Assembly (NCBI GenBank): GCA_905221605.1
Contig: CAJNDS010002101.1
Span: forward strand, 315,001-379,000
Direction of reading: 5' to 3'
Length of the DNA: 64,000 bases
Source: Symbiodinium natans
Taxonomy: Eukaryota; Sar; Dinophyceae; Suessiales; Symbiodiniaceae
Position 1 is the first letter of the stretch. Every line of letters starts with the position of its first letter. The notes under the pieces were generated by a model that was given only the letters and a program-made list of their open reading frames with translations, had not been told where the DNA came from and searched no databases. A program made the position numbers and the translations under genes. Below are positions 8,969 to 19,755 of this stretch, in pieces.

Positions 8969-9074
8969 CCAAGGGTCCATGTACCTCATTATTATATACT
9001 TGGGCCCTAAAGTCCCTGTATAGGAGGTACTTTAAGGCCCAAGTATATAATAATGAGGTACATGGACCCTTAGG
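8969..9074 (+). mobile_element. Family A hairpin element
   Basis: CCCAAGGGTCCATGTACCTC and its inverted copy GAGGTACATGGACCCTTAGG, with ATTATATACTTGGGCC nearly palindromic inside. About 100 bp, intact. Confidence 0.92.
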
Positions 9075-9180
9075 GGGTTTTAGGGTTTAGGGATTTTGGT
9101 TCCCTGCCTGTACTCCCCCTCCTTGGTTGGCAGCGCCGCATCCTCCGTGTCGGGGTCCACGGCCTTGGCACTGAAGCATG

Positions 9181-9346
9181 CCACCCCAAACCCCAAACCC
9201 CAAACCCAAACCCCAAACCCCAAACCCCAAACCCCAAACCCCAAACCCCAAACCCCAAACCCCCAACCCCAAACCCTAAACCCTAAACCCTGAACCCTAA
9301 CCTTAAACCCTAAACCCTAAACCCTAAAATCCTAAACCCTAAACCC
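9181..9346 (-). repeat. CCCCAAA array grading into CCCTAAA
   Basis: About 15 CCCCAAA units followed by CCCTAAA units. A local variant-unit expansion. Confidence 0.95.
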
Positions 9347-9546
9347 TGACAACACCAAACCCCCAAATCTGAGAAAAAAAAACCCAAAATCCCAAATGCC
9401 TAAACCCCGTCTCCAAGTAAGCCCCTTAGCCCGCTAAGCCCGACGTAACGTTGCCTCCCAAAGGGCTTAGAGCTCAGACCGACCAACCTAAACCCATGCT
9501 GGGACTCTGAAAAGATGGGAGGTCTTAGGACCCTAAACCCTAAACC

Positions 9547-9650
9547 TATACTCCCCTTAGAACCTTAATAACAATATTATTTTTAATATTCTCTTGGGTT
9601 TTATATGAACAAAAATAAAAAAAATTCCCAAGGGGGATATAGAAACCCTT
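9547..9650 (+). mobile_element. Family N hairpin element
   Basis: TATACTCCCCTTAGAACCTT left, TTCTCTTGGGTTTTATATGA middle, CCCAAGGGGGATATAGA right. Second copy at 11132-11229. Confidence 0.8.
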
Positions 9651-9999
9651 AACCCTCAAACCCTTAGCTTCAAACCCACAGACGAGCTCACGTGCCATCT
9701 ACATGACAACATGAGCACAAGGGAGTTTTGAAACAATGGCATTTCCCCTCAACCCCCCCCCCCCCCCCCAGTAAAGCAAACCCCCCTTCCAAGGACGCCC
9801 AAAAGGATCCGCAAATCGTAAATCCCTAAACCCTAAACCCTAAACCCTAAACCCTAAACCCTAAACCGCAAAACCCGAATCCTTTGGTAAATCAGCACCC
9901 GGCTGGAGACAGGAAGTTAATGAACAGATTCAGCATGTAGATGCCGAGAGCGTACCTGGGAAGGCCCGACTGTAGCTGAAGGGATAGGGCTTTTAGGGT

Positions 10000-10115
10000 T
10001 TGTAGGGTATATAGGGTTTTAAGGCTTTACATGGTTTATAGGGTTTGGAGGGTTTATAGGGTTTGTAGGGTGTAGGGTTTTTAGGGTTTGGAGGGTTTAT
10101 AGGGTTTGTAGGGCA
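10000..10115 (+). repeat. Degenerate TTTATAGGG tract
   Basis: Repeats of GGTTTATAGGGTTTGTAGGG, a longer telomere-like unit. A mirror tract, CCCTATAAA, is at 42355-42430. Confidence 0.85.
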
Positions 10116-10612
10116 TATGGCTTGGTCCGTGCACCGGTGTTTTCTAGTGTTTCCGGAATTCAGGAAGTGGGGTTCAGGGTACATTGGCTTCTCAAGCATG
10201 AGTTCGCACACTCTTGTACACACAGTACGTTTCACACGGTACTCCCGCACACGAAGCTTCATACCCTGAAGAAAAGAAACTCTCAACCTCGGGCCTGCTT
10301 CCCTTCCGGAATCTAGGAAAAGGCTTGGGGTCTTCTGCGTAGGGTCTTTGGGGTTGAAGGTGGTTTGCTTTCTTATGTCGGCTCGGGGGCCGTAAAGGCA
10401 GCACTAGGTGTTTGGGGGTTTAGGAGTTTAGGCAGTCGAAGACCTGCCGCTTGCTGTTTGCAATTAGCTTTTGGCCGGACTTGCTTGGCAGTGGTCTGGG
10501 CATGTAGGGTTTGACCGCCTTAAGGCCCTAACCACGACTGCCATGTCTTTAACCCCAGACCGCAAACCCCAATTCGCTTAACCTATTAGGCCCCCCCCAA
10601 CCCCCCCCCCTC

Positions 10613-10738
10613 TAGGGACCCTTAATCTTATTCTCCTATATAACCCTATATATACCTTCTATAGTCCCGACACATCTAAGTAGCCCCCCCTAAATAACCA
10701 CCAAATAACCCCGAAGGTTCCTGATAAGGGTCCCTCCT
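10613..10738 (+). mobile_element. Family I element
   Basis: GGGACCCTTAATCTTATTCT at left and GATAAGGGTCCCTCC at right. Second copy at 15781-15905. Confidence 0.75.
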
Positions 10739-10760
10739 TCAATCCCTTGAATTTAGGTGC

Positions 10761-10813
10761 GGCAGCCCGAGGCACGAAACTACGAAGAAGCCCTGCTTGA
10801 TGTACACCCGCAC
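10761..10813 (-). CDS. Exon-like island after a strong polypyrimidine tract
   Basis: Minus strand: the clearest acceptor of the window, about 36 nt of T/C-rich sequence ending CTTTTCTTTGGCCCAG|G, then VRVYIKQGFFVVSCLGL. The 3' end is uncertain (GC donor possible in CTGCC|GCACCT). Hydrophobic, possibly membrane-associated. Confidence 0.45.
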
Positions 10814-10857
10814 CTGGGCCAAAGAAAAGCAGGAGGACAAAAAAGGACCACACGTAG

Positions 10858-10952
10858 CCCTAAACCCTAAACCCTAAACCCTAAACCCTAAACCCTAAAC
10901 CCTAAACCCTAAACCCTAAACCCTAAACCCTAAACCCTAAACCCTAAACCCT
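10858..10952 (-). repeat. CCCTAAA array
   Basis: About 13 perfect units. Confidence 0.97.
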
Positions 10953-11131
10953 ACAAATTGTCAGGCTTAGGGGTTGGAAGCGGAAGGAGCCCCGAAAACA
11001 GCAAGCTCCAAGATCTGGCTGCTTGAACCCACCCCCCCCCCCCCCCCCCAGAGCCACGGTTTAGGGTTTAGGGTTTCGGGTTTCGGGTTTCGGGTTTGGG
11101 CCCCAATGCCTGGCTCTACCACAAGCACTTC

Positions 11132-11229
11132 TATACTTCCCCTGGAACATTAGTAAAAAGCATATGTTTAATATCCTCTTGGGTTTTACATAAACAAAAT
11201 AAAAGAAATAACTCCCAAGGAGGATGTAG
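11132..11229 (+). mobile_element. Family N hairpin element
   Basis: TATACTTCCCCTGGAACATT left, CCTCTTGGGTTTTACATAAA middle, CTCCCAAGGAGGATGTAGA right. Confidence 0.8.
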
Positions 11230-11642
11230 ACTTAGGGCTTAAGCTTCAGGGTTTCGGGTTCAGGTCTTTTGGATCAAGAACACGAAATGTAGAGGTTCCC
11301 ATTCAACATACCGTTCTATACCCCCCACAATACGTACTACAACCCTTACTTTTGGAATGCGCCCTAAACACTAACCCCCCCCACAAAGGGTGCCCCAGTT
11401 TTCGGAAACCCCGCAACTTCACCGTCCAAGCATCCCTTAGCAAGTGAGGGCGTGTACCGGGTGTGTCTTTGTCTTGGGGAGTCGATTCAGGGCACTTCGG
11501 GGGGGGGGGGGGGGGGTGGGGGGTGGGATTGAGGGTTCAGGGTGTCTAGGTGCCCCCTAAACCATCTGAGTTTCAAGCCTAGAATGCCCAGGGTTTAGGG
11601 TTTAGGGTTTAGGCCCTAAGCATGTGCGTACGGAGCCTCAGG

Positions 11643-11699
11643 TGTGTATGTGCAGGAACATCTGGACCTCTGCTCCAGAAAAGCGGTCTAGCAAAGAGC
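11643..11699 (-). CDS. Exon-like island
   Basis: Minus strand: GGTTCGCGGCCAG|G acceptor, reads SLLDRFSGAEVQMFLHIHT, then a stop codon or a GC donor (CACACCTGAG|GCTCCG). The frame is also open upstream of the acceptor. Confidence 0.38.
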
Positions 11700-11841
11700 C
11701 TGGCCGCGAACCATCGGCTTCGGTTGTAGGGCGCATGAGGGCGTCTATGGGTTTCGGGCGTAGACGGTCTATGGGGTTTAGGGTTTTGGGGGTGGTTTAG
11801 TGTGACATCCTTAGCTTAGGGTTTCTTCGCTCCCTTTCCAC

Positions 11842-11925
11842 GCCCCACCAAAAGACCAGAAGCGTTTGGGCCCCGGCCGCAAACATGCACAAGAGCGTCG
11901 CAAACACGCCCCATCGTACTCTCAC
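11842..11925 (-). CDS. Exon-like island encoding a transmembrane helix, phase 0-0
   Basis: Minus strand: GGCCCACAAG|G acceptor, 28 codons, |GTGGAA donor. Starts VRVRWGVFATLLCMFAAGAQ and continues TLLVFWWG. A basic start, about 22 hydrophobic residues and then Arg/Glu-rich readthrough is a classic membrane-helix pattern. Together with 2789-2852 it suggests the gene(s) encode membrane protein(s). Confidence 0.5.
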
Positions 11926-11950
11926 CTTGTGGGCCGGGGCTGGGCCTCTA

Positions 11951-12063
11951 AGCTAGGGGATAGGATTCGAGGGACCCTTGCAGATATAGACCCTGTGAAT
12001 AAGGTCCCTGTTTAAGAGAGGGTTAAGAAGGGGTTCCCTTTTAAGGGTCCCCCTTATCCTATG
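11951..12063 (+). mobile_element. Family K element
   Basis: GGGGATAGGATTCGAGGGAC at left and GGGTCCCCCTTATCCTATGT at right. Core GGTCCCTGTTTAAGAGAGGG. Confidence 0.8.
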
Positions 12064-12077
12064 TAGGACAAGCCCTA

Positions 12078-12173
12078 CCTGGGACCCTCTTTAGTCTTTA
12101 CCTACAGTTTTATGGATTGCACCTGCCAACTAAGTGTAGTTGCTACTAAACTGTAGGTAAATAGAGTCCCAGG
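12078..12173 (+). mobile_element. Family L MITE flanked by TA
   Basis: Imperfect inverted repeats of about 30 bp: CCTGGGACCCTCTTTAGTCT at left, AATAGAGTCCCAGG at right, with TTTACCTACAGTTT and AAACTGTAGGTAAA inside. TA occurs on both sides (12076-12077, 12174-12175). Confidence 0.85.
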
Positions 12174-12253
12174 TAAACCGCTTAATCCCAAGACGCGAAG
12201 AGTCTGGACTCTGGACCAAACGCATAACAGCCCCAAAACTCTGGAACCACATG

Positions 12254-12330
12254 GACCCCTAAACCCCAAACCCTAAACCCTAAACCTTAAGCCCTAAGCC
12301 CTGAGCCCTAAACCCTAAACCCTAAACCCT
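12254..12330 (-). repeat. Degenerate CCCTAAA/CCCTAAG array
   Basis: About 11 units with G and A variants. Confidence 0.9.
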
Positions 12331-12419
12331 GACCCGAAAACCCTGAACCTCAAGCTCAAAACCTGGAAGCCATGTAAGCCTAAAGCACTGAACCCTGAAA
12401 CGCTAAACCCAAATACCTT

Positions 12420-12830
12420 AAATCATATTAAGGATCCCTATATGATTTAAGGAATATTCCTTAATTAAGCAATATTGGGCTCTTTGGGAACTCGAAACAT
12501 CCTAACGCTTAAGCCCCCAAAAGCCTGAAACCCTACACCCGAAAGCGCCAAAGCTAACACCGTTACGTCAAGTAGGGTGTAGCGCTTAATGTCACATACG
12601 CCCCCAAAACCTAAAAAGCTCTCCAGCCCAAACGTTGAAATCCGCTGCGTCAACTGGGGTATGGGGGTTAGGGTCATGTAAGCCCCAAATCTTGAAACGC
12701 TGAACCCTACAAAACATCTCCTTTATAAAACCCATCTCACCAGAAACCCGAAATCCGACACCTTCAACCACCTCTTCATGAACCAGGTCCCGACTTCGTC
12801 CGCTTCCCCAAAACTGCACTTGAGGTGAGG
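12420..12830. other. Non-telomeric stretch with no clear gene
   Basis: Holds a small AT-rich palindrome (ATTAAGGATCCCTATATGAT, 12426-12470) and scattered AACCC words. Short open frames on the minus strand have no splice context. Confidence 0.5.
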
Positions 12831-13011
12831 AGTTTATACATGCCCTAAACCCTAAGCCCTAAACCCTAAACCCGCTTACAAGGGGTTTAAGGCTCCGAAT
12901 TAGGCTCTAGATGATGCATCTTCGCAGAGAATGACGAGACGTCAGAGTTCTGGGCTCTTAGCTTTACGGCGTAGAGCTTGCAGCGCACAGCTGAATCCCC
13001 GAACCCCACCC

Positions 13012-13083
13012 TAAACCCTCTAACCTCTAACCCTAAACCCTAAACCCTAAACCCTAAACCCTATAAACCCTAAACCCTAAACC
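13012..13083 (-). repeat. CCCTAAA array
   Basis: About 10 units, one with a CCCTATAAA variant. Confidence 0.95.
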
Positions 13084-13091
13084 CTTCAGAC

Positions 13092-13203
13092 TCCACCAAC
13101 CCCTTGCTAGCCCGGCAACCATATTATAAGGGTTTAGGGTTTAGGGGTTTATAAAGGGGCCCTTCCTTGAACCAAAGAAAAAGGGGAGGGCACCACCGGG
13201 CTA
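13092..13203 (+). mobile_element. Family C2 element with internal telomeric units
   Basis: TAGCCCGGCAACCATATTA at left and CACCACCGGGCTACCAAG at right, as at 28033-28143. Two TTTAGGG units occur inside where the other copy has unrelated sequence. Confidence 0.75.
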
Positions 13204-13771
13204 CCAAGAAACCCTCAACCCCCTTTGGAGCCCGAAACCCGAAACCCTAAACCCTAAACCCTAAACCTAAACCCTACATCCTAAACCCCTAAAGCCCGAA
13301 ACCCCGAAACCCGAGATCCACGCCCAAACAACGGTCTTGTCTAAGTATCGCTGCAGTACGCGCTGTGCCTCCCGGGCTGCCGAATGTAGGGTTTAGGGTT
13401 TAGGGTTTAGGGGTTTAGGGTTGAAAGGTTTTAAGGTATTAAGGTTTCGGGTTGAGGGGTTTAGAGGTTTTGGCTTCCGGCACCTACTGCGTCTAAGATC
13501 AACTATTTGTCGATCTTGTAGGTAGAGCCTCAAAAAAGCAGTAGGCACATAGGGTGCCAGAAAAGCCTGCCCGAGCTTTCCTCTTGTTAGTGCCTCGCGT
13601 CCTTCTGATAAACAGAACCCGAACGCTAAACTCCAAACCAAAAACGAGGGCGGAATCGAAGGGTACATGTGACATGCACCGTTCAGTACCATCTGTAGTA
13701 GTGAGACACCCTCGCCCGGACACCAAAGACCGCCCCAATAGGCTCGTACGGGTTCGGCGTGTACGTTTGAC

Positions 13772-13910
13772 CAAGGCCGATGGCGGTTAGCTGCGTTTCA
13801 AGAAAGTCGCTTCTCTGTTGCATGGCAGTGACGACCGTGGTGTTGAGGTTGAACAGGCAGGTTGCCCCCCTCACCTTCACTTCCAAGGGTACATGCCACA
13901 TGCGGCAAAT
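13772..13910 (-). CDS. Exon-like island, 46 codons
   Basis: Minus strand: AATCCACCAG|ATT acceptor, reading ICRMWHVPLEVKVRGATCLF then NLNTTVVTAMQQRSDFLETQ, with a candidate donor CTTG|GTCAAA. The frame stays open to 13690, so the donor may lie further on. A CCCTAAA array begins 12 bases upstream of the acceptor. Family not recognised. Confidence 0.45.
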
Positions 13911-13922
13911 CTGGTGGATTGC

Positions 13923-13985
13923 AAACCCTAAACCCTAAACCCTAAACCCTGAACCCTAAACCCTAAACCCTAAAGCCCAAACCCA
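13923..13985 (-). repeat. CCCTAAA array
   Basis: Eight units. Confidence 0.95.
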
Positions 13986-14275
13986 AACGATGATCTCTAC
14001 GATGGAGAAGTGCATTGTGACCCGTTGATCCACCAATTCGACGGCAATGGGTTTGAGTAGGCTGAGGCCAAGTTAGGTTTGTTGTTCTTAGGTCTCTTTA
14101 AGGGCTTTCTTAGGGTTTGGGTTGTGGGTCTTTCGGGTGTTAGGGTTTTGTGGTTCTTGCGTTGACAAGGTTTTTGTTTTCAAGGCTTGTCTAATTTTAG
14201 CCTTTGGGTTTAGGGCTTGAGGGTTACATAGGTGGTTTCAGGGTACAGAATTGAGGGTTTGGGTTCCGGGTGGGG

Positions 14276-14826
14276 GGAGGCCCCAAACCCTGAAACCCTG
14301 AAACCCGAAACCCTCAAACCCCTCAAACCCTAAACCCTACAAGCAGCCGAAAACCAGCAATCCAGGAACATCCAACAGTCCAAAAACCTTAAACCCTAAA
14401 ACTCAAAGAATCCCCTCAAAGAGACTAACCCTAAAAGGTACCCTCAAACCCCCAACAGTCCAAAAAGCCTAAACCTAAAACCATGATGAACCCTCACCCC
14501 CCAACCCTTCACCCTAAGACCCTAAACCCTGCAACCCCCAACCCTTGACCCCAAACCCTAAACCCTGCAACCCTGACCCTACCCTTCACCCTTATCCCTA
14601 AGTCCCTAAACCCTGCAATCCCCAACCCTAAACCCTAAGTCCCTGAACCCTAAACCCCAACCCTTAACCCTAAATCCTAAATCCTAAACCCTAAACCCCA
14701 ACCTTTAATCCTCAATCCTAAGCCCTTATCCCTAAACCCTAAACCCCAAACCCTGAACCCTAAACCCTAAACCCTAAACCCCAAACCCTAAACCCTAAAC
14801 CCTAAACCCTAAACCCTAAACCGCAG
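14276..14826 (-). repeat. 550-bp degenerate CCCTAAA tract
   Basis: Units vary widely (CCCTGAAA, CCCTAAGT, CCTTGACC and others) and become perfect CCCTAAA only over the last 80 bases. An age gradient towards the right edge is visible. Confidence 0.95.
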
Positions 14827-14869
14827 ATCCTCCCCGGCCTGGACGAGCTGCGCGACGCCCGCGGGCTCT
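14827..14869 (+). CDS. 43-nt exon-like island
   Basis: Plus strand: AAACCGCAG|ATC acceptor and |GTGGGT donor, reads ILPGLDELRDARGL. Continuing past the donor gives CGFLAGA and a stop. The island is only about 65 bp and is bracketed by CCCTAAA on the left and TTTAGGG on the right. Confidence 0.35.
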
Positions 14870-14888
14870 GTGGGTTCCTTGCGGGGGC

Positions 14889-15013
14889 TAGGGTTTAGGG
14901 TTTAGGGTGTAGGGTTTAGGGCTTAGGGCTTAGGGTTCAGGGTTTAGGGTTTAGGGTTTAAGGTTTAGGGTTAGGGTTTAGGGTTTAGGGTTTAGGGTTT
15001 AGTTAGGGTTTAA
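14889..15013 (+). repeat. TTTAGGG array
   Basis: About 17 units with CTTAGGG and TGTAGGG variants. Confidence 0.95.
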
Positions 15014-15049
15014 GGTTTAGTGCTTTAGGCTTAGGGTTTACCACGTGAA

Positions 15050-15300
15050 ATGGAAGTAAAGGTAAAGACAATTAAGGGCCTAATGATACTAATCATCATA
15101 ATAAGATAATAATAACAAAATAATAGGTAAAGTGAAAATCAAACGGGGCCCTTAATTTTTCCTCTTCCTTCATCACCAGGAAATATTACAACAAAGATGA
15201 AACGAATGAATTAAAGCACGGCTTTTTGTTATCTCCATTTTAGTAGTACTTCCTGATGAGTAAATCTCATATTACAACGCGGTGCCCTTGATGAACATAT
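15050..15300. other. AT-rich non-telomeric stretch
   Basis: Contains AATAATAACAAAATAATA and a palindromic pair GGGCCTAAT/ATTAAGGGCC around 15078-15160. No coding signal. Confidence 0.6.
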
Positions 15301-15780
15301 ATTTGTGCGCATGAACACTATGATTCATGTAGTTTACATGCTGAACTATGTTTTACTGTTAAAGGCCCGTCGAAACCCTTAAAAAACAAAAAATGCGCCT
15401 GCACCAGCCTTAGGTTATGACTGAACCCTTGGGGCCCGAACATCCGAAAGCAGCGTCTCAGAAAGTGCTGCTTTGTTGTGCTCTCGGCAGGCACACCCCC
15501 CCCCCCCCCCCCAACTTCAAATCCAAACTCTAAACCCCCAAACCCCGAAGGTTCCGCCCCTGAATGGAGCCACATGAAGGTCCACTAAGATTACTCAGGG
15601 GCCAACTTTGGGACTACAGGAGGAATGGGGGGGGGGGGGGGGAGAATCCGAGATCTGAAAACATCCCTAAACCCTATAAGCCCTCTAAACCCTGAGAATA
15701 CAGGGTTTAGGGTTTAGGGTCAGCCAAAAGCCCCGAAAGCCCTATAGGAAACCATCAGAAGCCGTGTTTAAAGGGGTAAA

Positions 15781-15905
15781 AGGAGGGACCCCTAGAAGGG
15801 ACCCTTAATCTTATTCCCCTATTAGAACCCGTATGCATACCTTATATAGTAAACCCTAAACCCTAGGCCCTATACCTAAGTAGCCCCCAAATAAGTCCAC
15901 TTTTA
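15781..15905 (+). mobile_element. Family I element with internal telomeric units
   Basis: GGGACCCTTAATCTTATTCC core as at 10613. After TATATAGTA it carries AACCCTAAACCCTAGGCCCT where the other copy has CCCGACACAT. Confidence 0.7.
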
Positions 15906-16825
15906 CGGTTGCCTCCTTTAGCCTTTGAGTGTTGTTGGCACCTCCATGAATTGAACTCGCCGGTGTCGCTTTCAACCTTAGGTTTTAGGGTTTAGGTTCT
16001 TAGGGCTTCGGGTTCAGGGTCTGGAGTTTAGGGTGCAGGGTTTGGGGGTTAAGTCTTCAGGGGTTTGGGAGCAACTCATGTTAATTGGTACGGGCCTTTG
16101 TTTTTTGAACCTCCCTTGCCTTAGAAAATTCTTCGGAATGCCAGACGAAACTGCTTTGGGCTCTTAAGCTGCCTGGGTTGGTCTACAAAGAAATGGGCCC
16201 TACTACTGACCCCAAACCCTAAACCCTAAACCTCACGGTCCCCTTTAATCGATTTTTCACTAGCGGAACCTTCCCGTGGCTTTGAGTTTGAGGGCTGGCG
16301 AAGCCCTCAACCCTAAACCCTAAACCCCAAATGCAGAGCCCTGAAGAGTGGCATAAGGCTTCAGGAGTTTGTGGGTTAGGGCTTTTTGAGAGTGCATTGG
16401 CTTTATGGGTCTAGGGTTTAAGGCTCTAAGGCCCAGGGTCTAGGGTCTAGGGATGCCGACATGAGGCGGCTTAGGGTTTAGGGTTTTTCGCCCCCCCGGC
16501 CAAGAAGCCACTTAGCATGTACTCTCAGAAAAAAGAGGGTTTTAGGGTTTTAGGGTTTAGGGTTTTAGACGGAACCATCTGTACACTCGCCAATAGCAAC
16601 TGATGTAGATCCTCCCCTGCATATATACACATAACATCTCCACTCACTGGCCGTGAATTTCTCCTTGAAGCCCTACACGCCGTATGTGTTTAGGGCTTCG
16701 GGTTTTGGAGTTCAGGGTTTAGGGGGTTTTAGGGTTCTTTGGGGGTTTTGGGAAGGCCCGAAGCCCCAAACTCGATCCCTAAATCACATACCCTGAGCCC
16801 CCAAATCCTGAACCATCGAAACACG

Positions 16826-16933
16826 AGAGTTTGCCCACGAATCAAAAGCGCTGCCCTTTTGGTTCAAAGGGGCTTATGGGGGGAACCTGAGCCCCCCCAA
16901 AGAAGGGGGAGTAAGGGCCTGCTCTGGGTCTTG
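16826..16933 (+). mobile_element. Family C element, diverged
   Basis: CTGCCCTTTTGGTTCAAAGG then GGGAGTAAGGGCCTGCTCTG and GGTCTTG. Confidence 0.65.
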
Positions 16934-17110
16934 CCCTAAACCCTAAACCCCCCCCTGACCCCCCCCAAACCCCCCCTAAACTAAACCCCCGCAAAACCCC
17001 CTAATTAAACCCCCTAAACCCCCCAAGTAAACCCCCCTAATCCCCCTAATTAAACCCCCTAAACACCCTAATTAAACCCCCTAAACCCCCCCTAAACCCC
17101 CTAAACCCAG
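16933..17110 (-). repeat. CCCCCTAAAC / CCCCCTAATTAAA tract
   Basis: C-expanded telomere-like units, some with an inserted TTAA. Confidence 0.9.
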
Positions 17111-17198
17111 ACCCTGAGCCCCGAGAGCTTAGGATCCTGGCCGGCGGGAGCTGGGAAACAAAACAAGCTACAGGAACTGAGTCTTGGAGCCGCCCGCG

Positions 17199-17285
17199 GT
17201 GTGGGGTTTAGGGTTTAGGGTTTAGGGTTTAGGGTTTAGGGTTTAGGGATTAGGGATTAGGGTTTAGGGTTTAGGGTTTAGGGTC
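17199..17285 (+). repeat. TTTAGGG array
   Basis: About 12 units with two ATTAGGG variants. Confidence 0.95.
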
Positions 17286-17734
17286 AAGGATTACTGTAAG
17301 GGTTTCGGGGCGGGGGTTAGGGGGGTCTAGGGTTTTAGGGTTTGGGGTTGGGAAAACCTAAACCCCGCAAGAGTGTCGGGGCATTTGGTGGATGCTCAGA
17401 TGCAAACGGCTAAGGCTTGAAGTTTTGGGTGCTAAAGGTTGAGGGTTTCGGTTGTCTTATTAACCTAACCCCCCCCCCCCAATCCCCCTCCAACCCCCCC
17501 CGCCACTCCCCACCCCACAAACCCACCCCCGCCACACCCCCCCCCTCTCCCCGCAAAAACAGAAACAGATGAACTACAAACATCCTGCGTGCTGAGCCAT
17601 TTTGTTCAGCGCACCTGGCGGCAGCATGTCGAAGCAAGAGGGATAGTGAGGCCTCGTGAAGTCAACGCGCCGAAGCCTAAACCTAAACTCATGAACCCCT
17701 GAACCCTATAACCCTAATCTCCACAAAGTTGCTG

Positions 17735-17815
17735 AGTACCCTGGGCCCAAAAAGCTTAACCTTTCAATTATGGCAGGTTGATAAGTGCCCCGAAAGGTTA
17801 AAGGCTACCACTGAG
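17735..17815 (+). mobile_element. Hairpin element (family U)
   Basis: AAGCTTAACCTTTCAATTAT and GAAAGGTTAAAGGCTACCAC form inverted arms; 29645-29722 has a related pair. Confidence 0.5.
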
Positions 17816-17875
17816 TCCATGCGATGCGGCACACAAGTCCTAAGCCTGATAAACCCTAAACCGTAAATGCCAAAC

Positions 17876-17937
17876 CCTAAACCCTAAACCCTAAACCCTA
17901 AACTTTATAAACCCTAAACCCTAAACCCTAAACCCAG
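17876..17937 (-). repeat. CCCTAAA array
   Basis: Eight units, one interrupted by TTTATA. Confidence 0.95.
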
Positions 17938-17946
17938 CATCCTCAC

Positions 17947-18005
17947 CGTCTCTTGCGCTGCGCCCACGACGGCTTCGTCGGCTTGGCCGGAGGAAGCCAG
18001 CTCGT
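17947..18005 (-). CDS. 59-nt exon-like island
   Basis: Minus strand: GACCCCAACTCAG| acceptor and GAGACG|GTGAGG donor. Two bases complete a split codon, then 19 codons ELASSGQADEAVVGAAQET. An acidic, Ala-rich linker-like reading. Arrays face outward on both sides (CCCTAAA left, TTTAGGG right). Confidence 0.45.
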
Positions 18006-18039
18006 CTGAGTTGGGGTCGCTTGGCCGCGCATAGCTTAG

Positions 18040-18150
18040 GTAGGGTTTAGGGTTTAGGGTTTAGGGTTTAGGGTTTAGGGTTTAGGGTTTAGGGTTTAGG
18101 GTTTAGGGTGTAGGGTGTAGGGTGTAGGGTTTAGGGCTAGGATTTAGGGT
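18040..18150 (+). repeat. TTTAGGG array
   Basis: About 14 units, the last ones TGTAGGG. Confidence 0.95.
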
Positions 18151-18362
18151 TTAGGCGACATCATCCAGGGTACCCCAAAAAGGGGGGGTTGGCAATCTAC
18201 CTCCCACAAATCTCTCACAAAATATCGGCCTTCTGGGTGGCCTTGGGGATGTGTTGCGGTGTATCAAGAGATCTAGACTCGTAACCCTTAAGGCTTACGG
18301 TTTCCCTAAACCCTAAACCCTAAACCCTAAACTTGCCCTAAACCCTAAACCCTTTGATACAC

Positions 18363-18458
18363 TCCTAACATGCCCTTTGTATTCCCTTAGGGATCTTGAA
18401 ACCGGGTCCCCGGACCCAAGGGTACAAGCTTAGGGGCCTAAGGTAGAGCCCCATGAGT
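18363..18458 (-). mobile_element. Family G element, half copy
   Basis: CTAACATGCCCTTTGTATTC then AAGGGTACAAGCTTAGGGGC. The left half is missing next to a CCCTAAA array. Confidence 0.65.
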
Positions 18459-19100
18459 CTAGGACAGCATCGACCCTGGAACGCCCAGCTCAACTGGTCA
18501 CCTGCGACCGAAACTTACGAATCAAACCCTCACACACCCGTATCCCTAAACCGTAAACCTTAACTCCCTAAGCCCTAAGGCCCTGAGGCCCTCAGGCCCT
18601 ATATGAGGCCCTGAGGCCCTAAGGCCCTAAGGCCCTAAGGCCCCGACCCCCACTCATGGTCCTACTTGGAGGCTCTCTTGGGGGGGGGTGCTGTTACGGC
18701 CCACCGGCACGCGCACCACGAAACCACACAACAGGCTTTGGGTTCGAGGTTTGAGGCTGGGGCGGGGTGTGGTTCAGTGGAACGAGATGCTGGGGGCTAG
18801 AGCCTAAGCCCTAAACCCTACAATCCTAAAACCCTAAAACCCTACTGAACCCTATAAGCCCGAAGCCCTAAACCCTATATAAGCCCTAGACCTGAGACCC
18901 TAAGCCCTCTATGCGGGAAAAAATGGTAACCTACCATATAGAGAACATTGGAACTTATAATTCCCGCTATAAACGCAATACCCTGAACCCCCATTACCTA
19001 CGCGGGTTAGGGGTTCAGGGCGCTTCGCCCTGGTTTAGGGTTTAGGGTTTAGGGTTTAGGGTTTAGGGTTTAAATCCGTTATGGGCTTCAGGTTGAGGGT

Positions 19101-19211
19101 CTAGACCCGAGAGTAACCTAGGAATAAGAAGGGTGCCCTTTTGGTTCAGAAGGGGCTTATAAGGGAACCCAAGGCCTAAACAAAGGGAATAAGCACCTAC
19201 TCTGGGTCCTA
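19101..19211 (+). mobile_element. Family C element
   Basis: CTAGACCCGAGAGTAACCTA left, GGGTGCCCTTTTGGTTCAGA middle, AAGCACCTACTCTGGGTCCT right. Confidence 0.85.
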
Positions 19212-19617
19212 TGAAGGTTTAGGGTTTAGGGTTTAGGGTTTAGGGCATAGTGACACCCACCGCAGAGGGCATGGACACTGGCCGGGTTGCCATTCGGCAG
19301 AGAGACACACCAAAAGAGCCAGAGGAATGCGCCCCATAAACCCTAAACCCTAAACCCTAAACCCTAAACCCTCAACGTTTGAAATCAGAGCCTTCTGCTG
19401 TGCAGGTTATTCTATCTATTGCTCCTTTACAGATACTAGGATTTAGGGCTTGTGGCTGCCTCAACTCTGCGAAAGGTATTCCAAAATGGTACGGGCTAGG
19501 GCCAGGGCTTCATGGTTCAGGGTTCACTACCGTGCCAAGTAACACAACGCTCCCCTAAGCAGTACAGGTACCAAGGACCTACGATCCACCCACTGTAGTT
19601 TTGGGCTTAGGGTTTCC

Positions 19618-19755
19618 TCAACCCTAAACCCTAAACCCTAAACCCTAAACCCTAAGCACGAAGCCCTGAATCCGAAACCCGGGGTTCCCCCCTGTTGGAG
19701 CTCCCACAACCCTAAACCCTAAACCCTAAACCCGAAACCCGAAACCCTAAACCCT
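19618..19755 (-). repeat. Two CCCTAAA arrays
   Basis: Units at 19618-19655 and 19711-19755 with about 55 bp between. Confidence 0.9.
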
